Source of the DNA: Chrysogorgia sp. JL179-B06
Lineage: Eukaryota > Cnidaria > Anthozoa > Scleralcyonacea > Chrysogorgiidae
DNA length: 64,000 bases
Direction of reading: 5' to 3'
Assembly (NCBI GenBank): GCA_035772405.1
Contig: JAYKKM010000452.1
Location: forward strand, 1,691,001 to 1,755,000
Below the pieces are notes generated by a model. It did no database searches. It was not told the origin of the DNA and saw nothing but the letters and a program-made list of their open reading frames with translations. Shown one piece after another: positions 12,551-23,262 of the stretch (the first letter of the stretch is position 1; the number at the start of each line of letters is the position of its first letter). The position numbers and the translations under genes are program-made.

Positions 12551-12556
12551 AGTGTA

Positions 12557-15382
12557 CGCTGTACCCCTTCTATGTTGTTGATTTGTTTCTTTAGATGCGG
12601 ATCCCATACGCTGTTAGCGTATTCCAATTTCGGCCTTATAAGAGTGAGGTAGGCGCGTTCTTTGATTTCTAATGGGCATTCACTTAAATTTCTTTTGAGA
12701 AAACCGAGTGTTCGGTTTGCTTTGCCTATGATTTCGGCGAAGTGATTGTTCCAGCTCAGTATGGTATCCAGCTCGACACCAAGATATTTATGGTGCTTTA
12801 CTGATTTCAAGGGCTTGTGAAAAAGTGTGTAGTGGTGCTCTACAGGATTACGGGAACGATGGACTCGAAGGACTGAGCATTTATCAGCGTTAAACCCCAG
12901 TTGCCATTTTAGTGACCAGTTCGCTAATGTATCAAGATCTTTCTGTAAGGAGAAAGCATCTGATGTATCACCAATGACACCATAGAGAACACTATCGTCA
13001 GCAAAGAGACCAATATCTGCAATAATTTGATTGCCGATGTCATTGATATATATCAGAAACATCAACGGGCCGAGAACGGTGCCCTGAGGAACTCCAGATG
13101 TCACAGTAGATATAGATGAGGACTCACCATTAATGACAACCACTTGAGATCTTCCAGTGAGCCATGCTTTTAACCAATCTTTCAAATTTCCACGGGCACC
13201 ATAGTAATCAAGTTTACCCAGAAGACGTTTGTGGGGCACACTGTCAAATGCTTTAGCAAAATCAAGTAGTAATAAGTCAGTTTGTGAGCCCTGGTCGAGG
13301 TTTCTTGCAACTTTCTCAATTATTGTAATTAATTGCGTTTCGCATGAATGACCTCTGCGAAAACCATGTTGGAAATCAACCAGCAGCTTGTACGAATCAA
13401 AATGATTCATTATATGATGGAAGATGACATGTTCCATTATCTTGCATGGTACAGATGTTACCGATATGGGTCTATAATTACTGACTTCCTTTCTGTCACC
13501 TTTTTTAAATATTGGTATAACATGTGCTTTTTCCAATCATTGGGAACTTGTCCATACTTGATTGATATGTCAAAGATGAAGCAAAGATATGGTGCTATCT
13601 CCTCAGCTGCTTCTTTCAGGACCCAACAGGAGAGGTCGTCAGGTCCATTGGCTTTCTTTACATCAATATTTTTTAACAATTTTGTTATTCCTTCTAATCC
13701 GAAGATAATCGGTGGGATATCTGGGATGACACTTGGACCTAGGGTAGGTATATTGCTGATATCCTCGTTGGTGAATAATGAGCTAAATTGATTGCTGAAA
13801 AGTTCTGCCTTTTGTGTATTATCTAATATCTCTGTATTCTCAGATTTCAGTACTCCAATTCCAACAGGGTCTCTTTTAATCGATTTTATATAAGACCAGA
13901 ACTTTTTACCCACTGAAGGAGAACCAAGTTTTTTAGGCCAGTCCAAAAGACCAAGGACATATTCATTGTGAGCTTCTTTGAGCTTTATCTTGAAGAGTTT
14001 ACGTAGATCTTTGAACCGTTTTCCAATCTTGTTCATTCCGGGTTATCTTTGCTGTATTGTAATACCGTTTTTTCTTGCGAATCATTGTTCTTAATTCTGG
14101 GGTGAGCCAGGGGATATTCCATCTGCCACTAATCAATTTGGTAGGGATATGTCTTTGCATTGTGGTTAAAATAATGTTCTTAAAAGATGCCCATACATGT
14201 TCAATGCATTCTTGATGTAAATTTGATACAATGAAGTTATTCCACGCATTTTTAATATCCTTCTTTAAGTTATCAGTGTCCGCTCTCCTGTAGATAAATA
14301 CTTTTCTTGACTTTTTCTTTGGCCGTTTAATCTTTAGGTTCAGGTCAGTGATGATTATGTTGTGATCACTCATACCATCTTGTACTTGGATGTTATGGAT
14401 AAGACTTGGGCAGCTGGTGAATACTAAATCAAGCATATTACTTCCTCTAGTCGGCTGGCTTGTGTGTTGACTTAGGGAGTTATGGTTAGCCAAATCTACC
14501 ATTGCCTGATTAACCTCATTGCCGTACTGTGCATGGGTTGGTATGTATGGAAAATTTGCTTTCATTATCCTCTGTGTCCCAATTTATATGAGGCAGGTTG
14601 AAGTCTCCAGTAAGGAGTACATTGGGCATGTTATTGGTGGACGTAATAGATGTTAAAACCTCATCCAATTTATAGATTGGTTGAGGATTGCAGGAAGGTT
14701 GCCGATAAACACAGCCATTAAGTAGGGATTTACATCCTGATAGTTGTACATTACACCACACAGCCTCAGTTTCATCTCTCAGAAGGGATCTATTCTCTGA
14801 TATTATGACATTAGGGCCAGCTGCTACTAAGACTCCACCACCACGTTCATCATTTCCAGGCCTATCTCTCCTGAATATCTCGTAATTCCGGAGGCCAAGC
14901 TCAGCATTAGAGATGTTGCTGTTCAAGTGGGTCTCAGTTGCATTTATTATGTCAGGTTTGTATTCATCAATTAATGCTATAAGTTCAAGACGTTTTTCAT
15001 TACTTCTGAGGCTACAACAGTTCACAGTTAATATTCGTAGCTGTTGTTTCTTCTCATTAGTTCCTTGTGGACCAGGATTGAGTTCAATGTCACCACTGGA
15101 TAGCATTAAGAGCAACAGAAAGCGAGCCATAAAGCTCTTATTTGGCGACTTGTTTCGTTTGTCAATAACGCTTTGGCTTCCAACTCTTCCACAGGTAGTT
15201 GAGCGTAGAAGTGCTTCCATTCCGATTGGAATGGGTTCGATATTGCTGAATAAAATATTCAAGTCATACCATGGAGCGTTTAGCTTGCTCATATGGCCAG
15301 ATTCATCCAGTTTCCTCATGTAAATACTTAGCATGAAGGCGAAATAAACTATTATAAACGGAGCAAATTTTTTGTCAGCCAT
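12557..15382 (-). pseudogene. LINE A ORF2: endonuclease + reverse transcriptase, frameshifted
   Basis: Reads right to left in four overlapping pieces. 15382-14516: leader, GDIELNPGP, then the endonuclease start with TVNCCSLRS, INATETHL, RRDRPG..RGGGVL and GDFNLPHINW. 14565-13999: endonuclease C-terminus with SDHNIIITDL and the linker. 14036-13458: linker up to VPNDWKK. 13536-12557: RT with LLLLDFAKAFDSVPH, SGVPQGTVLGPL, LFADDSVLYG (catalytic DD), and KYLGVELD. Frame changes near 14540, 14020 and 13500 mean no single protein can be made. The product would nick target DNA and reverse-transcribe the element RNA. Confidence 0.9.
15068..15094 (-). other. 2A (ribosome-skipping) peptide motif in LINE A
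   Basis: Leader residues 97-105 read GDIELNPGP, an exact fit to the D-(V/I)-E-x-N-P-G-P consensus of 2A peptides, preceded by a hydrophobic LLLLMLSS stretch as is usual. In this family class it separates the leader from the endonuclease-RT protein during translation without proteolysis. Confidence 0.9.
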
Positions 15383-15405
15383 CTTGGCTCGTCACCAGTC
15401 CTGAT

Positions 15406-16059
15406 ATCCTGATATATATTTATACTAAAACAATTATGAAATATAATCTGATTGTTTTATAGAAATATGGACAGAACATACGCTACCACATACGGTATCC
15501 TGAACAGTGAAGAGAATTTACATTTGCAATGCATTTTTCAAAGTTTCAAACTTCTACTCGTGTTAATATTTAATACAAAATGGTCACTTACCGGTTAATG
15601 TGAGAGGAGAGCCAATCGTTGTTTCCTGCAGCCTAAAGTTGCCAAACCAAAAATCAACATGTAATTTGCCTAAATTGAATAAAAATGCGTGTTTATACAC
15701 GTACTTACGAAGAGTGGACAACAATGTACTTATATAGCACTCAATATGAATACATGCTGATCTATATAAGCGGTCACGTGCCCTGTATTCGATCAGTTTG
15801 TGAAGTCTAGTAGCGTGTGCACACATATTCAGTACATGTAATGTTTTCGTCGCGCGCACATGCATAGTTATTTTACTATCGTTACGCGGTTCAATAACAT
15901 CAAGAAAACTTTATTACAAAAATATTATATATTTTTTTTTTCTGGGTATATTACAAGTAATATTTGGCATTTCACTCGATTAAACTACATGTTATAAGCA
16001 TTTATGGTGAAGGAAAATTTCGAGTGTTGGAATATATACATTTTAAAACCAAACCGGGA
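15406..16059. other. No gene seen; first copy of a 22-bp direct repeat
   Basis: AT-rich. gggtatattacaagtaatat at 15944-15965 (22 bp in all) is repeated at 16232-16253 on the far side of the tRNA-like SINE. A minus-strand open frame at 15584-15865 has no domain or family resemblance and is not called. Confidence 0.5.
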
Positions 16060-16172
16060 CCAGTTGCGAAAAATGCAACTTCAAGGCCTTCCGGCTGGAA
16101 TTTGGAATTGAACCGGCGACCCTGCGATGCGAGTGCAGTGCTCTGACCACTCATGAGCTACGGAGGCCGTTG
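16060..16172 (-). mobile_element. tRNA-derived SINE (or tRNA pseudogene)
   Basis: On the minus strand the unit begins ggcctccgtagctcatgagt, an A-box-like tagctcatgagtgg, and is followed after about 30 nt by ggttcaattcc, a B box. Spacing fits a tRNA gene, but the acceptor stem does not close. It is flanked by the 22-bp direct repeat at 15944 and 16232, and cggaggccgttgc recurs inverted at 16258-16272. A SINE head is the simplest reading. Confidence 0.65.
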
Positions 16173-16279
16173 CCGAGAGCCTAGTCACGAGTTCTGCATA
16201 TATGGTGGTGGTAATGCCGGAATTCGATTCCGGGTATATTACAAGTAATATTTAAAGCAACGGCCTCCGTAGATAAAGT

Positions 16280-16638
16280 AAGGGAGACGAAGGTTTTCAC
16301 TTAAGCATTTCAATTAATAACTGTTCTGCAGATGTCGTTGTACGGCAAAATTGAACCAATCATACCCTTCCTTCTCACTGCCCTGTCACTAACTATATTG
16401 TTTTACACGGTGTTTTCACTTTGAACCTTCCTCACCTGGTGCGTCACTAGTAAACCTTTTCCTCACGGGAGGTATACCCACATTCCCGCAGCTTTTTTTG
16501 CAACTCTGGGTTTCAAATAGCGTATAAAATGGTCCAACCCGAAATAGCAAAGAAAGTAGCACATGCAGTGCCAGCCACTAAATAAAAGAGGTCAATACTA
16601 CGGTTCAACAGAGCACTTAATTATTTAAGACATCTCAC
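16280..16638. other. No gene seen
   Basis: No supported ORF, repeat end or RNA signal in this interval. Confidence 0.4.
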
Positions 16639-16746
16639 CAGGTAAAATCCAAAAGAGATTTTTTCCGTACATTTGACCTTCGTGAGTACCATTGTCGCGC
16701 CGAATGCGTAAAAAAACTCTGTTTCCACTGGGCTTCTTGATGTGGA
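16639..16746 (-). CDS. Putative host-gene exon, family unknown
   Basis: Minus-strand 108-nt exon between an acceptor (…tttttgaaag) and donor (CTG/gtgagat). One frame reads HIKKPSGNRVFLRIRRDNGT, then a stretch ending NLFWILPG. The pattern SGN-x-x-F-(I/L)-R is shared with the exon at 17722-17831, which suggests repeated domain exons of one gene. The open frame continues to 17047 but its distal part looks intronic. Family not recognised. Exon phases do not join directly, so at least one exon is missing or the frame choice is wrong. Confidence 0.35.
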
Positions 16747-17721
16747 CTTTCAAAAAGTAGAAGTTGCAAGCGTCGAAATATTGGACTGGAGAAGCATGGA
16801 CGGACAAACTAAAGTTAATAGAAAAACAATCAACCACGATAATCAAGCAGAGAACTGTTTTTGGGAAAATAATTACATGAGCGTCTATCATGCATGTATT
16901 CAAGAAAGAAGAGTTTATGGTGATATTTAATTTGCCGCGAGTTATACGCATACCCTGTAGATATGGCCAGCTGGCTCCACCTATGGAATTCTCAGCATTC
17001 AGAGTGATAGCTTGAGCAAGGCAAATTTTTACCAACCACGTTTCCACGGATTCTCGCGGGAAGGCGAGTCAAAGTGAAAAGTTATATTACCACCTATAGG
17101 GATAGCCTATCCTGCCAAACGAGCGACTCTATACCGCCGGATACAATTTCGCATTTTGATTTCTCATGTAAACGTGAGGCTGGATTAACAGAAATCCTAT
17201 TTAACTTTTAGAGTTTCGAATTCTTATTGTAACACATGACTGCGTGATATGCGAACGACACATTTATATAGATGGAAAGTTGACCCTTAATAGAAGGTTA
17301 CCCTAATCATAGACTCTAGCCATGATAGAACGGTAATCCTATGTCTATTGTCTTCCACGTTTCGTTTACATGCGTAATCCAGGGTAGAGTTACCCCACTA
17401 TCTTTCTAGCGCACCCATGACAACAGGGCTATATCTTTTTGTTTAATTAAGGCAATGTTTACAAGGACGTATATGGTAATTCTTTCTGGGTGTCACTAAA
17501 TTTCCAGCAGTTCATGTCCTGACGCCCGCACAACATCCGCACGAGATCGATGACGATGAAGTTATATGGAATATGGCAATTTGTTAAGATAAACAGTGAA
17601 ATATAATTATAATATCCCTACCTATTTGTAAACTGGCGGTAGGGACAGCTTTTCTCTAAAGTAAACTCATTTATTGAGGTGATGAGAAAACGTTTGTTGG
17701 GAAAACAATGAAAATCTTTAC

Positions 17722-17831
17722 CTGAATTCCCATTTCATGATAGGTGCAACATTTTCCCTGCTGGGCGAAACGTTACATTCGACAGTATCAGTTCCAAAAC
17801 GAATGAAGGAGTAATTTCCACTGACTTGAGG
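17722..17831 (-). CDS. Putative host-gene exon with SGN-x-x-F-I-R motif
   Basis: Minus-strand 110-nt exon with acceptor cctttcgtag and donor ATTCAG/gtaaag. Reads PQVSGNYSFIRFGTDTVE, then continues to a MKWEF end without a stop. Similar opening to the exon at 16639-16746. The single Cys and Gly/Asn pattern could suit an extracellular domain, but this is only inference. Between the two exons, 16747-17721, I see no other confident exon. Confidence 0.35.
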
Positions 17832-18029
17832 CTACGAAAGGAGAACCAAATTGCAAATAAAAGACAGAATAACGGAAATGATTTAATGTGATAATTGTAA
17901 CATTTATAAAATTATTCATTTTAAAATAAAAGAAGATCATAAATACACAACAATTGTGCATGACTGTTACATACAATACGGGGCACAAGTTTTCTGCATA
18001 TTTACTACATAAGACACTAGTCTAGTGGT

Positions 18030-18370
18030 TAAAGTGCCTTAACATCTGTGGGGATTTAACATATTTGTAATCTATGGGTTCTCCCAGGTAAATTGTAATA
18101 TATCTTGTCAGCTGAAAATTTAATCTTTATAGACTTTTTGCTGTAAAATTTGACGGAAATGACGTCATAGCGGGCATATGTAAAGAGGTTTTCATATAGA
18201 CAGATGCCCGTATGACATCACTTCCGTCAAAAACGTCTGTAAAAACTTCTGCGAAAACGTCTATGAAGATGATATTTTCAGCTTACAAGATATATTACAA
18301 TTTATCTCAGGAGAATCCATAGATTACAAATATGTTAAATCCCCACAGACTTTATAAGCACTTTAATATA
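18030..18370. mobile_element. 340-bp hairpin MITE
   Basis: Left arm: tgtggggatttaacatattt ... taaattgtaatatatcttgt ... gctgaaaat ... tgacggaa. Right arm: the same words in reverse complement, ending aaatccccaca. Arms of about 150 bp with roughly 85 percent visible match and an inner gggcat/atgccc core. Each outer end carries agtgc/gcact. No ORF. Target duplication not resolved. Confidence 0.8.
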
Positions 18371-18850
18371 CCACAAATATACAATGGCCGATATTTTTTC
18401 GCATCGATTAATTTTATATTTTCGCCTGAGTTTTTCATCATCGTTGTAAGTCGGCTAAAGAACACACATATAAAATTTTAAGCCAATTTGGTGAATTATT
18501 TCCTACATTTCTAAAGACGGTGATTTTGAGCTATTTGACCCACATGCATAGAAAGTATTGTGTTTGTGGTGTATAAATAGCTTGCGTATATATTTAAAAG
18601 TATGAGCTCACGTGCGGGTGGACCGGTTCGGGTTGGATCTCTGCAGAGACTCTGCTCAAGGTAACCCTTATACCGTAACCTCTCGTTAAGGGGGGTTGGG
18701 GGAGCAGAGAAAGGGGTTCATTTTTTCTCACTGACCATTTTTACTTTGTTAAACTGTTATTACATTGATTATTTTCAATTCAACATTTAATAAACTGCTT
18801 TTACTTTTACGCTTTTTCCCGATTATTTTCAGTTTACCTGTTATTACTGC
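18371..18850. other. No gene seen
   Basis: AT-rich, with a short G-rich stretch (ggggggttggggg, about 18687). Nothing supported. Confidence 0.4.
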
Positions 18851-18854
18851 TTAA

Positions 18855-19305
18855 CTCTTTCCTCTCCGGCTGAAAAACATTCAAAATTGAACTACCTCTT
18901 TGTTCTATTGATATCTCTGGAAATATCAATAACTGTTGCGAAACCTATACCTTTTCTGAAAGCCCAATAAACCGGCCGTTACCAATGCTTTTGAATTTTC
19001 CGAACAAGACACATTATATATGTCAATATAAATTAGCATTAATTATCATAAATCAGGTTGAAAAACATCCATTTTGCTAGAAAAGACCATCTTGCACGCC
19101 CGCGTAGCATCATAAAAATTCAAAATGCCACCAATCGCAGAGTTGTTGATGAAATCAAATCAAATTTAGCGTGTGAGTAGATCCCGTGTCCCTGGCGCTT
19201 GTCGAATTTCAATTTTTAATCTTGCGTTACCGTGTGCCGTGTTTTTCGATTGACGACTTCGGGGGTCTTCTATGACCCCTTTTGACTGGGCCGGACAGGA
19301 AAGAG
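18855..19305. mobile_element. piggyBac-like TTAA MITE (451 bp)
   Basis: Ends CTCTTTCCTCTCCGGC and, reversed, CTCTTTCCTGTCCGGC: 16-bp TIR with one mismatch. TTAA lies on both sides (18851-18854, 19306-19309). Near the right end gggggtc and gacccc form a subterminal inverted pair. TTAA duplication and CYCTTT-type ends are the piggyBac signature. Non-autonomous: no ORF. Confidence 0.85.
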
Positions 19306-19309
19306 TTAA

Positions 19310-20005
19310 GGATAAATATTTAATTTGAGTTGTGTGTTTAATGATAAAAGCATGATATTTTCCACGATGTTAGAACTATAGATAGATAACAATTCTGGAT
19401 ATAGATGCATCGCTGAAATTCCCGGGAAAGTAATAACCTGGATTAGCATTTTTATGTTTTGTATTTAAATGCCGGTTAGCGAAAACGACTTGCCGTATGA
19501 GAAACCAGAAGGCCCTACTATCTGCTCTAGATGTATTATTTAAATGATATCCTGGATTTAAATATTAAAAAATGCTATCAAATTAGATTAAAATAACTCA
19601 TCACTATAGCCACGAATTTAATATTATTCATTTAGTTTTAATGTAAGTGACGTTGACGGTGGGTGTGGTATAGCATAAACACTAACCACTGCTGAAGTTT
19701 GCTGGTAAAAATCATGCTGAAACAATATATATTAATAGTACGGAAATTAAAGGGGCCGCAAAAAAGGGAGATCAGACTCACGAAAACAGTGAAATTAGTG
19801 ATAACAGGAGACATACATATCATAGAGAATTAGTGTTTTTTGGGGGGAAATACCTGGTGATAACTTTCACAAAGCATCAACTTTTGATGTTGACACAAAC
19901 GTACGAAAATACGCCATGTAGCTCAATGACATTAGGCTGCTTATAAAATTGGTTGCATGGGGATACGGTGGCATTGGAAGCTACATATCACGCTCAATAC
20001 TAACT
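19310..20005. other. No gene seen
   Basis: No element end, repeat or coding region recognised. The minus-strand frame at 19638-19823 is not supported. Confidence 0.4.
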
Positions 20006-20009
20006 TTAT

Positions 20010-20790
20010 TGGACCAGTACAACCGTAACAACAGCAACAATACCATACATTAAAAGTACATCAGAGACTATTGCACGTATTTTACGACCTTACAACATAC
20101 GTGTCGCCTACAAACCTATGACTACTTTGCGACATATACTGACTAACGTGAAAGACAAAGAACAACCTCACGAAAGACAGGGTGCAGTTTAAAAGATGAA
20201 ATGCGCACACTTATATTCGTGAAACCGGCAGAAACCTAAAAATCAGACTAGCTGAACACAAACGAGCTACTAGAAACGGGGACAGGACTAATCACATAGC
20301 TGAACACCACGTACAAACAAAACACGATATTTACTGGGACTCGACTGAATGTATCGCCTTCAACACAAACTACAAACAGTGACTTACATTAGAAAGTTGG
20401 TATACCAACTTGGAACATAAACCACTTAACAGATCACAACAATTACCGACACCATACAAAGGACTTCTTCGCACACACCAACGAACAATAGACCTACCGA
20501 CAAACAATATACCCACGCTTAACGCATGACAATCAATATTGGCCCACGCTTACAAACAATATTGGCCCACGCTTAATGCATGACGCGACACCCACAAACA
20601 AACGATGACGTAATGAACCAGACGTATATATAGACAAACCCTGACAAACACGCTTTACTTGACTCTGAAGATGACCGCCGCTCAGGCCGTCGAAACGTGA
20701 TTCACCAACAACAGTCTTTCTCAAGACTAAAACAACCTGGATGATCACCTTCACAAAAATAATGATACTCATAGGTTCAAACGATTTACT
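20010..20790 (+). pseudogene. Penelope-like element 1, 3' fragment (GIY-YIG region)
   Basis: Plus-strand remnant of a Penelope-like retroelement. Translation gives IARILRPYNIRVAYKP, then after a frameshift YIRETGRNLKIRLAEHK, HIAEHH and LNRSQQLPTPYK. The YI-x-ET-x-R-x-L-x-x-R-x-x-EH pattern is the core of the GIY-YIG endonuclease of these elements, which makes the target-site break. The Gly of YIGET is replaced by Arg. No RT is present, so the copy is 5'-truncated. A hammerhead-like motif follows at 20660. Confidence 0.8.
20660..20704 (+). ncRNA. Degenerate hammerhead ribozyme in Penelope-like element 1
   Basis: CTGAAGA matches the CUGANGA box. Helix II is formed by GAC/GTC and GCC/GGC with one C-C mismatch, then comes GAAAC, a two-pair helix III, and helix I from TGACT against ATTCA with one mismatch. 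The cleavage-site base is G (GTG instead of GTC); hammerheads need a non-G there, so I predict it is inactive. Confidence 0.6.
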
Positions 20791-20837
20791 TTATAAATAT
20801 ATCAACTGTGATTATCAATTGTGTTTGTATATATCAA

Positions 20838-20998
20838 TATAAATATATCAATTGTGAATATTGCGCTAGATGATAAGTAAGAAAATATGAAACCGCGTTC
20901 CTTCCTTTTTTCTGCGCCCGCGTTCTCAATTTCAGCGGATTTTCATATTTTCTTACTTATCATCTAGCGCAATATTCACAATTGATATATTTATATTT
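20838..20998. repeat. Near-perfect hairpin, 54-bp arms
   Basis: aaatatatcaattgtgaata ... gataagtaagaaaatatgaaa at 20838-20891 is repeated in reverse complement at about 20941-20998, with no mismatch seen. The 50-bp loop is GC-richer. It touches the next MITE at 21000. Confidence 0.85.
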
Positions 20999-21200
20999 AA
21001 GAAATAGAAAACATTTTCCGTGTTTACATACTGTTATATAAACACGAGTGGAAGTTTGGGAGAACGAGAAATCATAGTAGGAACACGAGCCCGTAGGGCG
21101 AGTGTTTCCACGCGATTTCGAGTTCGCCCAAACTTCCACGAGTGTTTCTATAACGTATGGGAACACGGATAAAAATGTTTTCTATTTCTTTTATAAAATA
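20999..21200. mobile_element. Palindromic MITE with AAGAAATAG ends
   Basis: Left agaaatagaaaacattttc, right (reversed) agaaatagaaaacattttt. Inner blocks ccgtgtt, aaacac(t/g)cgtggaagtttggg and cgaaat are likewise mirrored, so the whole element is one imperfect palindrome of about 200 bp. Flanking trinucleotides tta/tta would fit a Harbinger-type duplication, but this is uncertain. Confidence 0.75.
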
Positions 21201-21285
21201 ACCCTTAGAAAGCAAATAAAATGTACAAATATCTTTTTTATCAGCACGTAAATTCTCCTTACTGCGTATGATGGCGCGGTGATGT

Positions 21286-21395
21286 CTAATTGATGACGTA
21301 TGATGGCTAATTGATGGCGTATGATGGCTAATTGATGGCGTATGATGGCTAATTGATGGCGTATGATGGCTAATTGATGGCGTATCACGATGGCG
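21286..21395. repeat. 21-bp minisatellite, about 5 units
   Basis: Unit gatggctaattgatggcgtat, nearly identical from copy to copy. Minus strand would read PSISHHT heptads. Like the array at 10855 the unit is 21 bp, but the sequence is unrelated. Confidence 0.9.
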
Positions 21396-21609
21396 TAATC
21401 CATTCATGTTATATAGCCTGATATAAACACAGTAACTGACCAATCACAGCGTGCGTAAGACACGACTTATTTTATAATGATATATACAAACACAATTGAT
21501 ATATTTATATTGATATATACAAAATATAGTGATAAAAGCCTCAGAGGAGGAGAGACAGAGCTGCTTTTAAAAGAGCTCGCAATTTTGTGAATAATGAAAT
21601 CAAACGTGC

Positions 21610-21735
21610 CAAGGAGAATCAAAACAATCTTGAACAATCGTGAACTCAAATCTCGAACTCAAATTAATCTTGAACAATCTTGAAAGCAAATCTTGAACTC
21701 GAATTAATCTTGAACAATATTGAATTCAAATCACA
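21610..21735. repeat. Short direct repeats of TCTTGAAC-type words
   Basis: aatcttgaacaatcttgaa / aattaatcttgaacaatatt and ctcaaatct recur with a period near 45 bp, about 2.5 units. The flanks from 21400 to 22026 contain no gene. Confidence 0.6.
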
Positions 21736-22026
21736 ACTTAGAAACTTAAAGTATAAACTGAAACCCAACTCAAATCAAATCAAACTCAAAATTATACTGA
21801 AAGCAAAAAGTATATCATTCAAAGAAACTCAAAGTAAAAAACCTCAAACTGTTAACAAAAAGGATTTTTATTCATTTTTAGCAGTTTTGTAAAGTATACC
21901 GGTAATAAATCTTTGAAATAGGTGTAACGTTAGCTAGAAGAGTACCGAACAAGAATCAGCTGTCACATCAATATATGTAAGACAAGAAAATATATTAATG
22001 CAAATCCTTATTCGAGAGGGCGATTT

Positions 22027-22875
22027 TTGAATAAAATGTTGATGTTATTTCATTTATATATGTATTTGGTGATTATGTTATCGTATGAAATTATGTGCTA
22101 CAATGTGTATGTGCCATTGCTTTTGAGACTTTCAAACGATGTCGAAGGAAATCCAGGTTCCAGCATATTTGAAATTGTGAATACTGTGCTGATTTTAGTC
22201 AAGGAAATCCAGCTAAATTTTGTGTGTAATGCAGGCAAACAGTGTGTAGCAATCTCATTGACTGCTATTGTTTTTAAAAACATTCAAAATATTTTTAACT
22301 GGGATTCTTTTGTGTTAAATGATAGTTTGTTGCATGGCAATTCTTTATACAGTTGTATTAGAGCTTCTGTTAAAAATATTTGTTATTGTTAACTGATGTA
22401 CCTGACATGGCATCAATAAATGAGAAAACATATATTTTAACTTATAGTGAGTCATTGACTGGCGAAATGTACATGAGGAATAATTATTGACCTTATGTTA
22501 CCCTTCAAAGAGTTATTTTATGGAGTTGAAATAAACTATGAATGTTGTTTTTTAACTATTGATTGCAGTACAATTGCAGTGTTTAAAAATATTGGACAAT
22601 CCTATAAGATATTTGATTCTCACTCAAGAGACTTGTATGGAAGGCCACATTCTTCTGGCAGAGCTGTATTGCTTACTGTTGAAGGTCTTTGGAATTTAGT
22701 GATTTTTTGTCAAAAGAGCACATATTGTGGAAGGTCTATGCCTTTTGAGATAAAAGGTGTCTCAGTTTCTATAAGTCAACATCAAATTGAGCAATGTATC
22801 CAAGACAAAACAACACAGACTTATCTGAAGATAATCAAAATAGCCAAACTAAAAACAGGCCAAAGAGAAAGGTAG
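22027..22875 (+). pseudogene. Helitron 5' region: 2A-like leader and cysteine-protease-like domain
   Basis: Two open pieces (22027-22392 and 22495-22875) with a short broken join. The first begins with a hydrophobic leader and SNDVEGNPGS, a 2A-like motif, then NAGKQCVAISLTAIVF with a candidate nucleophile Cys (residue 73). The second has a Leu/Ile-rich sheet and YKIFDSHSRD, a candidate Asp/His pair. Cys followed by D-x-H is the layout of papain-fold viral-tegument-type (C76) and OTU-type deubiquitinating proteases, and such domains occur in some Helitron proteins. The call rests on motif order only. The copy is dead because of the internal stops. Confidence 0.6.
22135..22161 (+). other. 2A-like motif in the Helitron leader (last Pro changed)
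   Basis: NDVEGNPGS after LLLRLS. It fits D-V-E-x-N-P-G but ends in Ser where the 2A reaction needs Pro, so skipping is unlikely in this copy. The change could be one base (CCN to TCN). Confidence 0.7.
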
Positions 22876-23262
22876 CAGATGCAGAATAGTAATTAAACAT
22901 GAAAAGGAAATGATATGAGAATGGCAGGAAAAAAAATAGCAAATGAAGATGCAAAAAAGAGAGAAGCACTAAGAAAGCTCGGCGTATAAATTATTTAAAA
23001 AAGAAAACAAATGAAAACGAACCAATTCGAATGAAAGAATTACTATGCAGCGACAAATGAGAGAAAATGAATCTACAGAGTGCCGAAAAAAATAGACTTA
23101 GCACAACAAGTATACAATAATAAAATGATGGCGAATGAAACTACTATGCATAAGGAAAAGCGTCTTTTAGTATAGCAAATATATGATAAGAAAATGAAAT
23201 AGAATGAAACTACTGAGCACAAGGCAAAGCGTCTTTTACAAAAGAAAGTGTAAGTTAAAAAT

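Larger units (their letters stand above)
3951..12554. mobile_element. 8.6-kb TIR transposon with TA target duplication, inserted in LINE A
   Basis: The left end reads CACTGTAAATACGGAATAG and the right end, reversed, CACTGTAAAAACGAAATGG. Similarity continues for about 33 bp (next block GTTATTTCAA). TA lies on both sides (3949-3950 and 12555-12556). Excision plus one TA restores the host LINE frame, which fixes both boundaries. Arrays of AACCAATT-type words sit just inside each end. The interior holds a nested LINE (about 5346-7200), hairpins, two MITEs, a minisatellite and exons of a split gene (8359-8451, 11473-11573, 11756-11818). TA duplication and CAC ends suit a Tc1/mariner-like or related DDE family, but no transposase domain was recognised. 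It may be internally deleted. Confidence 0.85.
12557..15405 (-). mobile_element. CR1-like LINE A, 5' part (leader-2A, endonuclease, RT)
   Basis: Minus-strand non-LTR retrotransposon. The 5' end lies near 15405 and coding runs left to 12557, where the 8.6-kb TA transposon interrupts it; the 3' end continues at 3948-3575. The layout is a short leader ending in a 2A motif, then AP-type endonuclease, then RT. It looks close to full length at the 5' end, which is unusual for a dead LINE. Confidence 0.9.

Noticed and set aside
15584..15865. 93-codon minus-strand frame
   Set aside because: No domain, no codon bias, upstream of LINE A 5' end; chance.
18010..18035. tagtctagtggtta as a tRNA A box
   Set aside because: No B box follows at tRNA spacing; it is the outer edge of the hairpin MITE.
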